DNA of 64,000 nucleotides from Oscillospiraceae bacterium (GCA_017550645.1 JAFZOI010000036.1:124001-188000); one strand, 5' to 3'. Shown: positions 1 to 8,816, counted from the stretch's first letter. Numbers and translations: made by a program. The notes: a model not told the origin generated them from the letters alone.

Positions 1-668
1 CGGAAAGCCGGAAGAGCCTCGACGCTCCCGGAAAGCTCAATTTCGAGCGTCCCGTGCAGCCATGCGTGGGCTCGGACGAACGCTCCCTCCGCGGCGAGGC
101 GCTCCATCAGCGCCTCCGGCGTGACCTTGATCGTATTTACACGGGCACAGACCGGCGGGACCTCGTTCTGAGCTTTGAGTATCCCGGCGGCGGTCTCCGC
201 CCCGTAATTATTTACATAATATTCTGTAAGCTCGACCGGACAGCTGAATTCGACGCTCATATCGGCGAGCGCATCGCCGGACTGAGGCTTCGGAGGCCTG
301 CCTTCCTCGGCCATGCGGCGCAGTACCGCGTTCGTGAGCTTCGCCGCGCCTGAGTTTACATAAGTACCTGCGAGCTTGACGCCCTCGTTCACGGCGGCGG
401 CGTTCGGCACCCTGTCGAACCAAGCTATCTGCGCGGCTGATATGCGCAGGACGTCGAGAAGGCGCGGCTGGAGCTTTTCGACCGGGCGGGACACATGCCT
501 GCCTATCCAAAAGTCGAGCAGCATTCTGTTGGTCAGCACGCAGGAGCATATCCTGCGCGCGAGCGCCGCCTCGCGTGCTTCGAGGCCGAAGCCGTCGACG
601 ACGCTTTCGGGGCTTTGCCCTTTTTCGAAGGCGACGAGCGCCTTCAGTGCGGCCTCCCTCGCCGTCAT
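1..668 (-). CDS. rsmB: 16S rRNA (cytosine-C5) methyltransferase RsmB, 3' part cut by window edge
   Basis: This minus-strand frame begins at an ATG overlapping the fmt stop (ATGA) and stays open to base 1. It gives about 222 residues of the N-terminal half of RsmB/Sun: an all-helical NusB-like RNA-binding domain (start MTAREAALKALVAFEK; includes NAAAVNEGVKLA and KLTNAVLRRM), then the linker into the methyltransferase part (ARVNTIKVTPE). The SAM-binding and catalytic cysteine motifs lie beyond the window. The family methylates C967 of 16S rRNA. The position after def-fmt is the standard Firmicutes order. The segment holds two relaxed relatives of the repeated 12-bp motif, in opposite orientation to the others. 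Confidence 0.93.
   Translation of the reverse strand, partial: MTAREAALKALVAFEKGQSPESVVDGFGLEAREAALARRICSCVLTNRMLLDFWIGRHVSRPVEKLQPRLLDVLRISAAQIAWFDRVPNAAAVNEGVKLAGTYVNSGAAKLTNAVLRRMAEEGRPPKPQSGDALADMSVEFSCPVELTEYYVNNYGAETAAGILKAQNEVPPVCARVNTIKVTPEALMERLAAEGAFVRAHAWLHGTLEIELSGSVEALPAF
208..220 (-). repeat. Loose relative of the 12-bp motif, inverted orientation
   Basis: Complement reads ATTATGTAAATAA; inside rsmB, where it encodes Y-V-N. It lacks the final AAC and may be coincidental. Confidence 0.3.
354..363 (-). repeat. TTATGTAAAC motif variant, inverted orientation
   Basis: GTTTACATAA on the plus strand inside rsmB, encoding Y-V-N on the minus strand. Same core as the other motif copies but with A in place of C at the variable base, and pointing the other way. 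Confidence 0.4.
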
Positions 669-1579
669 GCGAGCGGATGGCCGCGGAGATAATCGGCGGC
701 CCTCATGCGTTTGCCGCCCGGAGCCTGCAGCTCGGTGATGACGAGAGTCTCCCCGCCGCCGCAGACGACCTCTATCCCCTGCTTGTCCGTTCCGGCGACT
801 GAACCCGCCGGAAGGTCGGAGCGGCGGCCGGTCGGCCTCGCCCCGAAAAGCTTGAATCTGACCCCGCCTATATCCGCGTTTGCAGCGGGCGACGGGTCGA
901 GTCCTCTGATCTTGTTAATTATGTCAACCACGCTCCGCTCCCAGTCCACGGGGCACATATCCTTCGTGACGGGAGGGGCGTAGGTCGCAAGCGCATCGTC
1001 CTGCGGCACGGGCGTGACCGAGCCGTCGACAAGTCCGTCGAGAGTCCTGACGAGGAGCTCCGCGCCTACGTCGGCAAGGCGCTCATAGAGGCTGCCGAAG
1101 CTCTCGTATTCCCCGACGTCGACGGACGCGGAAAGGAGCGTCGCTCCGGTATCCATGCCCTCGTCGAGGAGCATCGTCGTCACGCCGCCCGTCCTGTCGC
1201 CATTCAGCACCGTCCACTGTACGGGCGCGGAGCCGCGGTATTTCGGCAGGAGCGAGCCGTGCACGTTCACACAGCCGAGCGGAGGCATTTCGAGAATATG
1301 CTTCGGGAGCAGCCTCCCGAAGGCGACGACCGCGAACACGTCCGCCTTGAACGAGGCGAGCAGCTCCGCCGTCTCGGCGGTCTTGAGCTTTTCCGGCGTA
1401 TACACGGGCAGTCCGAGCTCGAGCGCGGCCTTCTTGACGGCGCTCGGCATGAGCTTCATGCCGCGGTTTTTGGGGCTGTCGGGCTTCGTCACGACGGCGG
1501 CGACGTCGTGCCCCGCGGCACAGAGAGCGCGAAGCGACGCGACCGCGAAGTCGGGCGTGCCCATGAAAACTATCCTCAT
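665..1579 (-). CDS. fmt: Methionyl-tRNA formyltransferase
   Basis: Transfers a formyl group from 10-formyl-THF to Met-tRNA(fMet), making the initiator tRNA. The 304 residues match the usual length. The N-terminal Rossmann-type domain starts MRIVFMGTPDFAV. The catalytic block reads NVHGSLLPKYRGSAP (Asn and His of the active site) and the catalytic Asp lies in EGMDTGA. The C-terminal OB-like tRNA-binding domain follows from about residue 205. Start and stop overlap def and rsmB by 4 bases each (ATGA), so the three are translationally coupled. One copy of the repeated motif lies within it, encoding V-D-I-I. Confidence 0.97.
   Translation of the reverse strand: MRIVFMGTPDFAVASLRALCAAGHDVAAVVTKPDSPKNRGMKLMPSAVKKAALELGLPVYTPEKLKTAETAELLASFKADVFAVVAFGRLLPKHILEMPPLGCVNVHGSLLPKYRGSAPVQWTVLNGDRTGGVTTMLLDEGMDTGATLLSASVDVGEYESFGSLYERLADVGAELLVRTLDGLVDGSVTPVPQDDALATYAPPVTKDMCPVDWERSVVDIINKIRGLDPSPAANADIGGVRFKLFGARPTGRRSDLPAGSVAGTDKQGIEVVCGGGETLVITELQAPGGKRMRAADYLRGHPLA
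918..929 (+). repeat. Repeated 12-bp motif ATTATGTCAACC, copy 1
   Basis: Exact copy inside fmt. On the coding strand it reads GTT GAC ATA ATT (V-D-I-I), using GTT for Val and ATT for Ile, both less common than GTC and ATA/ATC around it. Confidence 0.7.
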
Positions 1580-2097
1580 TCGGCTTCCCCGTTCATCTCT
1601 TCTTCCTCTTCGGCGGCGAGCCTCTCGACCTCTTCGGGATCGAGGATGCGCTCGGCGACGGAGTCGAAGAGCACTCCGCTGAGGTGGTCTATCTCATGGC
1701 AGAAGCAGCGGGCGGTCAGGCCCTCGCCTTCGCGCTCGAACCAGTTGCCGTTTCTGTCCTGCGCGGCGACCTTTACGCGCATCGGGCGCTTAACTATACC
1801 CCACACTCCCGGCAGCGAGAGGCAGCCCTCCCTGTCGGTCTGCTCGCCCTCGGACTCCACGATGACGGGATTGATGAGCTCGATGATCTCCTCGGGGTCC
1901 GTGTTCGTCTCGATGACGAGGCAGACCCGGCGCAGGACGCCGACCTGCGGCGCGGCGAGGCCGAGGCCGTTTGCCTGGAGGAGCGTCTCGCGCATATCGT
2001 CCAGCAGCGCGGCGAGCCTCGCGTCGAAATTCGTCACCTCGCGGCTCTTTTTCAGCAGCGAAGGATCGCCTTTTTTGATGATGTTACGAAGTCCCAT
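1576..2097 (-). CDS. def: Peptide deformylase
   Basis: Removes the N-formyl group from nascent proteins, the step that complements Fmt. All three family motifs are present: GLGLAAPQVG (residues 44-53), EGCLSLPG with the metal-ligand Cys92, and HEIDH at 134-138 with the two His ligands and catalytic Glu135. The 173-residue length is normal. An acidic tail (EEEEEMNGEAE) ends the protein. It overlaps fmt by 4 bases and follows priA by 9, within the same transcript. Confidence 0.97.
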   Translation of the reverse strand: MGLRNIIKKGDPSLLKKSREVTNFDARLAALLDDMRETLLQANGLGLAAPQVGVLRRVCLVIETNTDPEEIIELINPVIVESEGEQTDREGCLSLPGVWGIVKRPMRVKVAAQDRNGNWFEREGEGLTARCFCHEIDHLSGVLFDSVAERILDPEEVERLAAEEEEEMNGEAE

Positions 2098-2106
2098 ACC
2101 AACACC

Positions 2107-4329
2107 TCAATCTATCGGATCGACGTCGCCGAAGAGGGCGACGCCTCGAAATCTCTTGTCCTTGGAGTATTTGCGTATCGCCCCGGCTATGAGGCCGCGC
2201 ACGGCGGGGTCAGGCGCTGTGTCCACATACACGCGGTAGCGGAAGCGGCCCTGCACCCTGACTACGGCCGCGGGGACGGGGCCGAGTACTCTCGCAGCGG
2301 AGTTATCTCCGAGCGAGCTCAGAAAAGCCGCCTTTATCTCCCTGCAGCAGGCGACGACCGCGTCCTCGTCCTCGCCGGAGGCGAAGACGGCGTACTGCTC
2401 GGCAAAGGGCGGGGTCCCGCTCAGCTCGCGCAGCTTGATCTCGGAGCGGTAAAAAGCGTCGTAATCCTGCGCGGCGGCGCAGCGTATTACCTCGTTGTCG
2501 GGCGTGAAGGTCTGTATGACGGCGCGGCCCGCCTTTTGGGCGCGTCCGCTGCGGCCTACGGCCTGCGTCACGAGCGAGAACGTCCTCTCCTGCGCGCGCC
2601 AGTCGCCCGAATAGAGCATCTGGTCGGCCGAGAGCACACCGACGAGCGTCACGTCGTCGAAATTGAGGCCCTTCGTGACCATCTGCGTGCCTACGAGGAT
2701 GGGTATCTTCTTTTTGGAAAACTCGGAAAGTATCTCGTCGTGCGAATTTGCCGCGGAGACGCTGTCGGCGTCCATGCGGAGCATGGGCACGCCGGGGAAA
2801 AGCTCCTCGAGCTCGTCCTCGACCTTCTGCGTCCCCGTCCCGAAAAACTTCATGCGCCCTCCGCATTCCGGGCAGGTGCGCTCGGCGGGTCGGGAATAGC
2901 CGCAGTAGTGGCACATGAGCCTGCCGTTTGCCCCGTGGTAGACAAGGCGCGCGCTGCAGTTCGGGCAGGAATGCATGAACCCGCATTCAGGGCACGATAC
3001 GAGGTTATTCGTTCCGCGGCGGTTTATGAACAAAATGGACTGCTCGCCGCGGGCTATGTTCTTTTCAAGCTCCTCGCGGAGCCGTCCGCTCACGCTGCCG
3101 CCGTTGCCGGCTTTTAGCTCGGCGCGCATATCGACGATGACGACCTCGGGGAGCGTCATCTCGTTATAGCGTTTCTCGAGGCGGAAGAGCGGATAGCGCC
3201 CCGTCTCGGCCAGATAGTTCGTCTCGACGGAGGGCGTCGCGGAGCCGAGAAGCAGCAACGCTCCCGACCTCGCGCAGAGGAACTTGGCGACGTCGCGCGC
3301 ATGGTAGCGCGGGGTCATTTCGGATTTGTAGGTAAGCTCCTGCTCCTCGTCTATGATGAGAAGCTTCAGCCCCTCGACCGGGGCGAATACGGCGCTCCGC
3401 GTCCCTACGACGACGTTCACGAGCCCGTCCCTTATCCGCCGCCACTCGTCGAGCCGCTCGGCCTGCGTCAGGGAGCTGTGCAAAACGGCGACGGCGTCCC
3501 CGAAATGGAGGCGGAAGGTCGCCACGAGCTGCGGGGTGAGCGCTATCTCCGGCACGAGGGCTATCGCCCTGCCGCCCTGCTCTATGGCGCGGGCGATGAG
3601 GCGGATATATACGGCCGTCTTGCCGGAGCCCGTCACGCCGCGCAGAAGCGCCGCGCGCGCGGTCCCGTCCATGAGGGCGGCAAGCCCTTCGAAGGCGCGG
3701 GCCTGCTCCTCCGTCAGCTCCTCCATGGCGCGGGAGGAGGCATCGGAATAGTCAGGCCGGCGGTAGGCCGGTATCTTCACAAGCTCTATGAGCCCCTGCC
3801 TTTCGAGGCCCTTTAAGCTCTGGCGGGAAGCCCCCGTGAAGTAAACGAGCTCCTTCGACGAAGCCTCGCCGAGCTGGACGAGCAGACGCAGCAGTTCCGC
3901 CTGCTGCGGAGCCCTCTTGGCCTTCTTTTCCGCCTGCTCAAGAGCTTCCTCCGGCGCTGAGACGAGTCTTGCAAGCTCCGTCGTCCTGTCCCCGGAGAGA
4001 TTCCAGACGCCCGATGGGAGCATGGCGCGCACGGCCTCGTAGAGCGTGCAGAAGAAGCGGGATTTCATCCATTTGGCAAGCTCGAGAAAGTCTTTCGATA
4101 CGAGCGGTTCCCCGTCCTCTACGGAGCGGAGCTCCTTAAGCCCATCCGCATCGCCCTGCCTTACGGCGAACACGAAGCCCTCGACCTGCCTGTTGCCCTT
4201 GGAAAAAGGCGCTTTTACGCGCACCCCGGGCTTCGTTCCCGCCTCGAGCGCGGCGGGAACGGCGTAATCGTAGAGCTTGTCTATGGCGAAGGTCGCGGCA
4301 TCTACGGCGACCGATGCGATAAGGGCCAC
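2107..4329 (-). CDS. priA: Primosomal protein N' (replication restart helicase PriA)
   Basis: A 740-residue superfamily-2 helicase that reloads the replisome at stalled forks. Order: N-terminal DNA-binding domain, winged helix, Walker A GVTGSGKTAVY near residue 230, Walker B IIDEEQELTYKSE, a zinc-binding insertion with paired cysteines (CPECGFMHSCPNC, MCHYCGY, CPECGG), then helicase motifs including TQMVTKGLNF and AVGRSGR. The usual DEEH box reads DEEQ. Start is GTG. In Bacillus coaBC normally sits between rpoZ and priA; here priA directly follows rpoZ by 6 bases, so coaBC has been lost or moved. Confidence 0.96.
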   Translation of the reverse strand: MALIASVAVDAATFAIDKLYDYAVPAALEAGTKPGVRVKAPFSKGNRQVEGFVFAVRQGDADGLKELRSVEDGEPLVSKDFLELAKWMKSRFFCTLYEAVRAMLPSGVWNLSGDRTTELARLVSAPEEALEQAEKKAKRAPQQAELLRLLVQLGEASSKELVYFTGASRQSLKGLERQGLIELVKIPAYRRPDYSDASSRAMEELTEEQARAFEGLAALMDGTARAALLRGVTGSGKTAVYIRLIARAIEQGGRAIALVPEIALTPQLVATFRLHFGDAVAVLHSSLTQAERLDEWRRIRDGLVNVVVGTRSAVFAPVEGLKLLIIDEEQELTYKSEMTPRYHARDVAKFLCARSGALLLLGSATPSVETNYLAETGRYPLFRLEKRYNEMTLPEVVIVDMRAELKAGNGGSVSGRLREELEKNIARGEQSILFINRRGTNNLVSCPECGFMHSCPNCSARLVYHGANGRLMCHYCGYSRPAERTCPECGGRMKFFGTGTQKVEDELEELFPGVPMLRMDADSVSAANSHDEILSEFSKKKIPILVGTQMVTKGLNFDDVTLVGVLSADQMLYSGDWRAQERTFSLVTQAVGRSGRAQKAGRAVIQTFTPDNEVIRCAAAQDYDAFYRSEIKLRELSGTPPFAEQYAVFASGEDEDAVVACCREIKAAFLSSLGDNSAARVLGPVPAAVVRVQGRFRYRVYVDTAPDPAVRGLIAGAIRKYSKDKRFRGVALFGDVDPID

Positions 4330-4335
4330 GGTCGC

Positions 4336-4542
4336 TTACATCAGTTCCTTGCGGATGGACGCGCCGTACTTGCCCTCGGCGACCTCGTTGATAGCCATGG
4401 AGACGGGCTTCTGATCGAGAGACTCGCCGCGCTCCTCGGCCCTCTCGGCGATCTCGCGCGAGCGCTTCGCGACGGCGTTTACGAGCAGGTAGCGGCTGTT
4501 GACCTTTTCGAGCAGAGTGCTCATGGGGGGATAAAGCATCAT
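4336..4542 (-). CDS. rpoZ: DNA-directed RNA polymerase omega subunit
   Basis: Small RNAP assembly subunit. The sequence MMLYPPMSTLLEKVNSRY and the helix AVAKRSREIAERAEE are typical of Firmicutes omega, and the C-terminal block VSMAINEVAEGK is conserved. I chose the ATG at 4542 because family members begin MxYPP. An in-frame ATG at 4563 would add seven residues, and the purine-rich AAAGGA between the two suits the inner start better. It lies between gmk and priA, as expected. Confidence 0.92.
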   Translation of the reverse strand: MMLYPPMSTLLEKVNSRYLLVNAVAKRSREIAERAEERGESLDQKPVSMAINEVAEGKYGASIRKELM

Positions 4543-4610
4543 TTTTACGACATATCCTTTCATCCGGGCTTTCGCCCGGTTCGGTTTATCTCAGCGGGCG
4601 GACGCCCGTA

Positions 4611-5204
4611 TCAGACAAAGTAATGCTTGCGTTCGGCTGTGCGGCACTTTTCCGCGGTCATGATGGCCACGGCCTCGTCCGCCGCCGTCTCTACGCGGTC
4701 GTTTATGATCACGTACTGATACATGTCGACCTTCTCGCATTCGCGTCGGGCCTGATCGAGGCGCTTGAGGACTTTCTCCTCCGAGTCGGTGCCGCGCGCT
4801 CTGAGGCGCTGCTCGAGTATCTCGAAGCTGCCCGGGAAGAGGAATATCCCGATGGCCTCCGGGCGCTTTTTCATGACCTCGGCCGCGCCCTTGGTCTCGA
4901 TGTCGAGAATGACGTCGTATCCGGCGTTCAGCTTCTCGTCGACGGGGGCGGCGGGCGTCCCGTAGTAATTGCCGACGTACTCGGCCCATTCGAGCAGCTC
5001 GTCGTTTGCTATCATGCTCTCGAACTTCTCGCGGGAGACGAAGTGGTAGTCGATGTCGTTGCGCTCGCCGCGGCGCGGCTCGCGCGTCGTCGCGGAAATG
5101 GAAAAATACGTGTTGTCGAGCCTTTTGAGCAGGCGGGCTATGACCGTGCTCTTGCCCGCTCCGGACGGGCCGGATATTACGAAAAGCTTGCCCTTATTGA
5201 TCAT
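4611..5204 (-). CDS. gmk: Guanylate kinase
   Basis: Phosphorylates GMP to GDP with ATP. The P-loop is GPSGAGKST near the N-terminus, followed by the GMP-binding region ([18 protein letters not shown]) and lid ([11 protein letters not shown]). About 197 residues with the start at MINKGK. That ATG overlaps the last codons of remA by 11 bases, the arrangement seen in other Firmicutes; an in-frame start 21 bases upstream is possible but would add an uncharacteristic MKRRSRP. Confidence 0.96.
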   Translation of the reverse strand: MINKGKLFVISGPSGAGKSTVIARLLKRLDNTYFSISATTREPRRGERNDIDYHFVSREKFESMIANDELLEWAEYVGNYYGTPAAPVDEKLNAGYDVILDIETKGAAEVMKKRPEAIGIFLFPGSFEILEQRLRARGTDSEEKVLKRLDQARRECEKVDMYQYVIINDRVETAADEAVAIMTAEKCRTAERKHYFV

Positions 5205-5460
5205 TGGTCTGCTCCTCCTCTTCATCGGGCTCCGTCATGCGCCCGCCGACCGTCTCCGGCTGGAGGGCGGAAAGGATTATATGGCCGCTGTCGGCTATAA
5301 GCACGGCGCGGGTGCGCCTGCCGTAGGTCGCGTCGATGAGCATGCCCTGATCCCTCGCGTCCGATATGATGCGCTTTATCGGGGCGGATTCGGGGCTCAC
5401 GACCGCGACGACGCGGTCGGCCGAGACAAGGTTTCCGAAACCTATGCTGAAAAGCTTCAA
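5194..5460 (-). CDS. remA: RemA family DNA-binding regulator (DUF370)
   Basis: 88 residues, matching RemA/YlzA, which in Bacillus is an oligomeric DNA-binding activator of biofilm matrix and osmoprotection genes. Conserved blocks seen: [37 protein letters not shown] and [20 protein letters not shown]. Start is TTG with GGAGG 8 bases upstream. An acidic tail ([12 protein letters not shown]) follows the domain. Its place between yicC and gmk is conserved. Whether matrix control is its role here cannot be told from sequence. Confidence 0.92.
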   Translation of the reverse strand: MKLFSIGFGNLVSADRVVAVVSPESAPIKRIISDARDQGMLIDATYGRRTRAVLIADSGHIILSALQPETVGGRMTEPDEEEEQTNDQ

Positions 5461-5473
5461 AGCTCCCGCCTCC

Positions 5474-6352
5474 CTATTCGATGTTCTGGATCTGCTCGCG
5501 GATCTTCTCTATTTCCGCCTTCATGTCGACGACGATACGGGTTATCTCGAGGTCCGTGCACTTCGAGCCGGTCGTATTCGCCTCGCGGTTCATCTCCTGA
5601 ACGAGGAAGTCGAGCTTTCTGCCGACGGCGCCGCCGGCTTCCAGCATGCCCCTGAATTGCGTTATATGGCTGCCGAGCCGGACGAGCTCCTCGTCCACGT
5701 CGACCTTCTCGGCAAAGAGCGCTGCCTCTGTGAGGATGCGCTGCTCGTCGATCTCCTTGCCCTCGAGAAGATCGGTCATGCGCTTTAAGAGCTTGTCGCG
5801 CCACTGGGCGACCGACTCGGGCGAGCGCTTGGCTACGGCGAGGCGCATCTGCTCGAGGTTGTCGAGCTTGGAGCGCAGGTCGTCGGCAAGCTTTGCTCCC
5901 TCGCGCGCGCGCATGGCGTTGAAGGCGTCCAGCGCCTCGGCAACCACGGCGGCGAGTCCGGCCGAGAATTCCTCCTCGTCGAGCTCCTGCTTTTGAACGA
6001 CGAACACGTCCGGCAGACGCGCGAAGAGCGACGCGGCCGAGTCGTCGGGGATGCCCCACTTTTCGAACATACTGTTGAACGCGGCCTTGTACGCTTCCAC
6101 GAGCGGCTCGTTGAGCGAGACGGTCACTTCCGCCGTCCCGGCGTTCTCGACGCCTACCCAGACGTCGACCTTGCCGCGGCCGACCTTGGCCGCGACGGCC
6201 GAGCGGACCGATTCCTCGGCAAAAGAATAGAGCCTCGGGATGCGCACGTTGGCGTCGAGAAAGCGGTTATTTACGCTCTTTATCTCGACGGTCAGCGCGA
6301 GGTCGCCGCAGACGCCCTTTGCGTTCCCGTATCCTGTCATGCTTTTGATCAT
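5474..6352 (-). CDS. yicC: YicC/YloC family endoribonuclease
   Basis: 292 residues, the normal length. The N-terminus [12 protein letters not shown] and the C-terminal block [16 protein letters not shown] are the two family signatures, and the protein ends in the usual helix ([20 protein letters not shown]). Work on YicC homologues indicates a role in RNA cleavage and sRNA turnover. It heads the yicC-remA-gmk-rpoZ cluster and lies 13 bases upstream of remA. Confidence 0.95.
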   Translation of the reverse strand: MIKSMTGYGNAKGVCGDLALTVEIKSVNNRFLDANVRIPRLYSFAEESVRSAVAAKVGRGKVDVWVGVENAGTAEVTVSLNEPLVEAYKAAFNSMFEKWGIPDDSAASLFARLPDVFVVQKQELDEEEFSAGLAAVVAEALDAFNAMRAREGAKLADDLRSKLDNLEQMRLAVAKRSPESVAQWRDKLLKRMTDLLEGKEIDEQRILTEAALFAEKVDVDEELVRLGSHITQFRGMLEAGGAVGRKLDFLVQEMNREANTTGSKCTDLEITRIVVDMKAEIEKIREQIQNIE

Positions 6353-6354
6353 TT

Positions 6355-6864
6355 TTATTTCATCCTTCCCCGCACCCGGCGGATATAGACTCGGATGAGT
6401 CCCGAAAAGCAGAAATCATATGCGAAAAACCCGATGATCGCGGCGGCCGCGACGACGAGCTTCGAAGTATCCGGAAGCGAGAGCTCCCCGACGCCGAGCC
6501 TCGCCAGGATGAAGAACACGACTATTACGACGAGGATGACCGCGAGCTTGAGAAGGTACTCGGCTACGCGGCTTTTGAGCTTCTCAATAAGGCTCTTGAC
6601 TATCGGGTACCAGCCGAAGAGCAGGCAGAACATGACTGCCGGAGCCTTCGACGGCGCGAGGATGAGCCCCAGCGCGGCGGCGACTATGAATTCGAGCGCG
6701 GCGTAGAGATATCCGCATTCGATGAGCGCCGCGGCGGTCGCGAGCCCGGCGACGGCGGAGATGGCTATCTTCCCCGTCGGCAGCATGGAGCCGAATATCA
6801 GCAGCGCCGCGGCCAGCGCCGCGCAGAGCGCGGAGACCGCGGGCTTTCTCGCCTTTCCCCTCAC
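6355..6864 (-). CDS. Small integral membrane protein of unknown function
   Basis: 169 residues, start GTG. Five or so hydrophobic segments can be seen (AALAAALLIFGSML; AVAGLATAAALIECGYLYAAL; FIVAAALGLILA; LAVILVVIVVFFILARL; LVVAAAAIIGFFAYDF), with a basic C-terminus (IRRVRGRMK). No catalytic motif is visible and I do not recognise the family. It sits 1 base after the J-domain gene and 2 bases before yicC, so it is co-transcribed with both. Confidence 0.8.
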   Translation of the reverse strand: MRGKARKPAVSALCAALAAALLIFGSMLPTGKIAISAVAGLATAAALIECGYLYAALEFIVAAALGLILAPSKAPAVMFCLLFGWYPIVKSLIEKLKSRVAEYLLKLAVILVVIVVFFILARLGVGELSLPDTSKLVVAAAAIIGFFAYDFCFSGLIRVYIRRVRGRMK

Positions 6865-6865
6865 C

Positions 6866-7507
6866 TCAGCAGCAACGTATCAGATCGCCGCCCATGCACT
6901 CGCAGCAGCAGTCGGCGAGCATGAGGGACGAGCAGCACGAGCAGAAATCCATGTTCCCGCCCGAAGCGGGAGCCCTGTAGTAGCTGCCGGCGGAGTTCAT
7001 GTAGTTCAGAGCCGTCGAATACTCGGCGTTGGTCGGGTCCATGTTGACGGCCGTGGTGTAGTACCTGCGCGCCTCGTCCATCCAGCCCTTGCGGTAGCAT
7101 ACGCTGCCCATGAGGAAGTTCCACTCCGCTTCGTGATTGCTCACGCCGCGAAGGAGCGTCTCGGCATAGGAGACGTTTCCCATGTTTATCGCCTGACGGA
7201 CCTGATTGTATACCCCGCCGGCGCCGCCGTATCCCGCATAGGACGACGAGCCGCCGGAGGGGCGGTAGCCCGACTGGCTCTGCCCGGAGGAATAGCTGCC
7301 CGACGAGGACTGCTGCGACGCCTGTCCCTTCTGGATGGCGTCGTACGCCTCGTTTATCTCTTTCATCTTTTCCTGGGCAAGATCGGAGAGCGGATTATCG
7401 TGGTAGTTGTCCGGATGGTATTTCCGGACGAGGTCGCGATAGGCTCTCTTTATCTCCTCGGGCGAGGCCGAAGGCGATACTCCCAGTACGCTGTACGGAT
7501 CCTTCAT
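6866..7507 (-). CDS. J-domain protein with a TPR-like segment and cysteine-rich tail
   Basis: 213 residues. Residues 1-65 form a DnaJ domain (KDPYSVLGVSPSASPEEIKRAY, with the HPD motif in KYHPDNY), which would stimulate a DnaK ATPase. A Ser/Gly/Tyr-rich linker follows (about 75-110), then one TPR-like helix pair (WMDEARRYYTTAVNMDPTNAEY). The last 28 residues hold nine cysteines (FCSCC, DCCCEC, RCC), which suggests metal or Fe-S binding, although DnaJ zinc-finger spacing is absent. It is not canonical DnaJ, which would carry four CxxCxGxG repeats. Neighbours are a DUF5685 gene and a membrane protein. Confidence 0.88.
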   Translation of the reverse strand: MKDPYSVLGVSPSASPEEIKRAYRDLVRKYHPDNYHDNPLSDLAQEKMKEINEAYDAIQKGQASQQSSSGSYSSGQSQSGYRPSGGSSSYAGYGGAGGVYNQVRQAINMGNVSYAETLLRGVSNHEAEWNFLMGSVCYRKGWMDEARRYYTTAVNMDPTNAEYSTALNYMNSAGSYYRAPASGGNMDFCSCCSSLMLADCCCECMGGDLIRCC

Positions 7508-7527
7508 CTGGTTCTCCTGTCTGTCTT

Positions 7528-8394
7528 TCAGTCGGGTTCGTGACGGTTGTCGGGTTTGAATTTCCCGTCGAGCACGAGCTGAGCCGTCCTCGGCAGGCCG
7601 AGCTTTATGATATTGCGGACGACGGGCGTGTATACCGTCTCCGGCAGGAGCTCGAAATCGGCCTCCATGAGCGCCATGGAGTCGGCCAGCGTCTCTTTGA
7701 TGGCCTCCTTCTCGGAGTCGTCGAGGACGCCGTCCTCCATATACCGCGCGGCGACGGCGTTATACCTGTTTTTCGCTCTGTCCTCCTCGAGGTCCGCGTA
7801 GGCGTCGAGGATATAGATTATCCTGCCCGTGTGGTAGAGCACGGCCGAGAGGATGCGCCCGCGCGTCTCGTCTTCGTGGAGCTTTCCCGCGGCGGCGAGG
7901 CAGAGCGCGAATTTGTCCGCCGCCATGTCTATGGACTTGCAGCCCTGCTTTTCGAGCTCGTCGAGCTCAGAAAGCCTTTTCTTTACGAGCTCGTCGTATT
8001 CGGGCAAGGCCGCCTTTTTTGCCCAGCGCTTTGCCGCCATGAAAGCAGGCCATGCGCGGAGTTTTCTGAAAAACCCCTCGTCTGCCATAGTATCGGCAAG
8101 CTTTCCCTTGGCGAGGATGACCGCGACCGCGGCGGCCTTATCGAGCGCCGGGCACTCGCAGGAGCATTGCTTTTTGCGCAGCGGCGAGGCGGGACAGCGC
8201 TTCCGCTCGGTGCAGAGGTCGCCGGGCTCCCAGTAGAGCATGGCGAGATAGGTCAGGTCGTAGCTCAGCGCGAATCTCGCGGCTGCGCCGTATTTCTTCT
8301 TAAGGCTGTGGCAGAGGCCGCAGTACGCCGCGCGGAAGGCGTCGTATTCCTTGACGAGCAGCTCGTCCTTTGCCGGTCTGACGTATCCGTACAT
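7528..8394 (-). CDS. DUF5685 family protein, cysteine-rich
   Basis: 288 residues. The N-terminus MYGYVRPAKDELLVKEYD and the AYCGLCHSLKKKYG motif (CxxC) mark the DUF5685 family, function unknown. A second cluster of cysteines near residues 62-80 (LCTERKRC, QCSCEC) could complete a metal site. The rest is helical with a central LDAYADLEEDRAKNRYN segment, whose acidic pattern recalls prenyl-synthase-like helical folds; that resemblance is only suggestive. It lies between rseC and the J-domain gene on one transcript. Confidence 0.85.
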   Translation of the reverse strand: MYGYVRPAKDELLVKEYDAFRAAYCGLCHSLKKKYGAAARFALSYDLTYLAMLYWEPGDLCTERKRCPASPLRKKQCSCECPALDKAAAVAVILAKGKLADTMADEGFFRKLRAWPAFMAAKRWAKKAALPEYDELVKKRLSELDELEKQGCKSIDMAADKFALCLAAAGKLHEDETRGRILSAVLYHTGRIIYILDAYADLEEDRAKNRYNAVAARYMEDGVLDDSEKEAIKETLADSMALMEADFELLPETVYTPVVRNIIKLGLPRTAQLVLDGKFKPDNRHEPD

Positions 8395-8405
8395 TTCCGC
8401 CCTCC

Positions 8406-8816
8406 TTACTCGACGGCCGTGATCGTCACTTCGACGCCCTTGTTGCGGCGGACGAACTTGTTGACGAAAAGCACGATCGCGACGCCGACGACGAAGCCGG
8501 CGGCGCTGCCTATAAGCGCCCTGCCCTCGCTCGCGCCAAGCAGCGCGGCGACGGCGTATCCCGCGATCAGCAATGCCAGCGGCACGATATAGACGAGCGC
8601 CGCGGCGGAGATTATCTTCTTCGACGGGGTCCGGATCGTCACGGTCTCGCCGACGCGCGCGCCGACGGGGTTATCCGCGATCGAGCTGATCGCGCCGCCC
8701 GCTCCGCAAAGGCTCGAGCATTCGGCGCAGTCATGCCCGCAGGCGGACTGCCTCGTGACCTCGACGACGGCCCTCCCGTCGGGAAGTATTTTTTTGACCG
8801 TTCCCTGCTGAGTCAT
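8406..8816 (-). CDS. SoxR-reducing system RseC/MucC family protein
   Basis: 136 residues. The N-terminal soluble part carries a conserved cysteine cluster (SACGHDCAECSSLCG), followed by two transmembrane helices (ISAAALVYIVPLALLIAGYAV and LIGSAAGFVVGVAIVLFV). In proteobacteria RseC relatives act with the Rnf complex in reducing SoxR; in Clostridia the role is less clear but probably redox-linked. It follows ybbR by 15 bases in the cdaA transcript. Confidence 0.88.
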   Translation of the reverse strand: MTQQGTVKKILPDGRAVVEVTRQSACGHDCAECSSLCGAGGAISSIADNPVGARVGETVTIRTPSKKIISAAALVYIVPLALLIAGYAVAALLGASEGRALIGSAAGFVVGVAIVLFVNKFVRRNKGVEVTITAVE

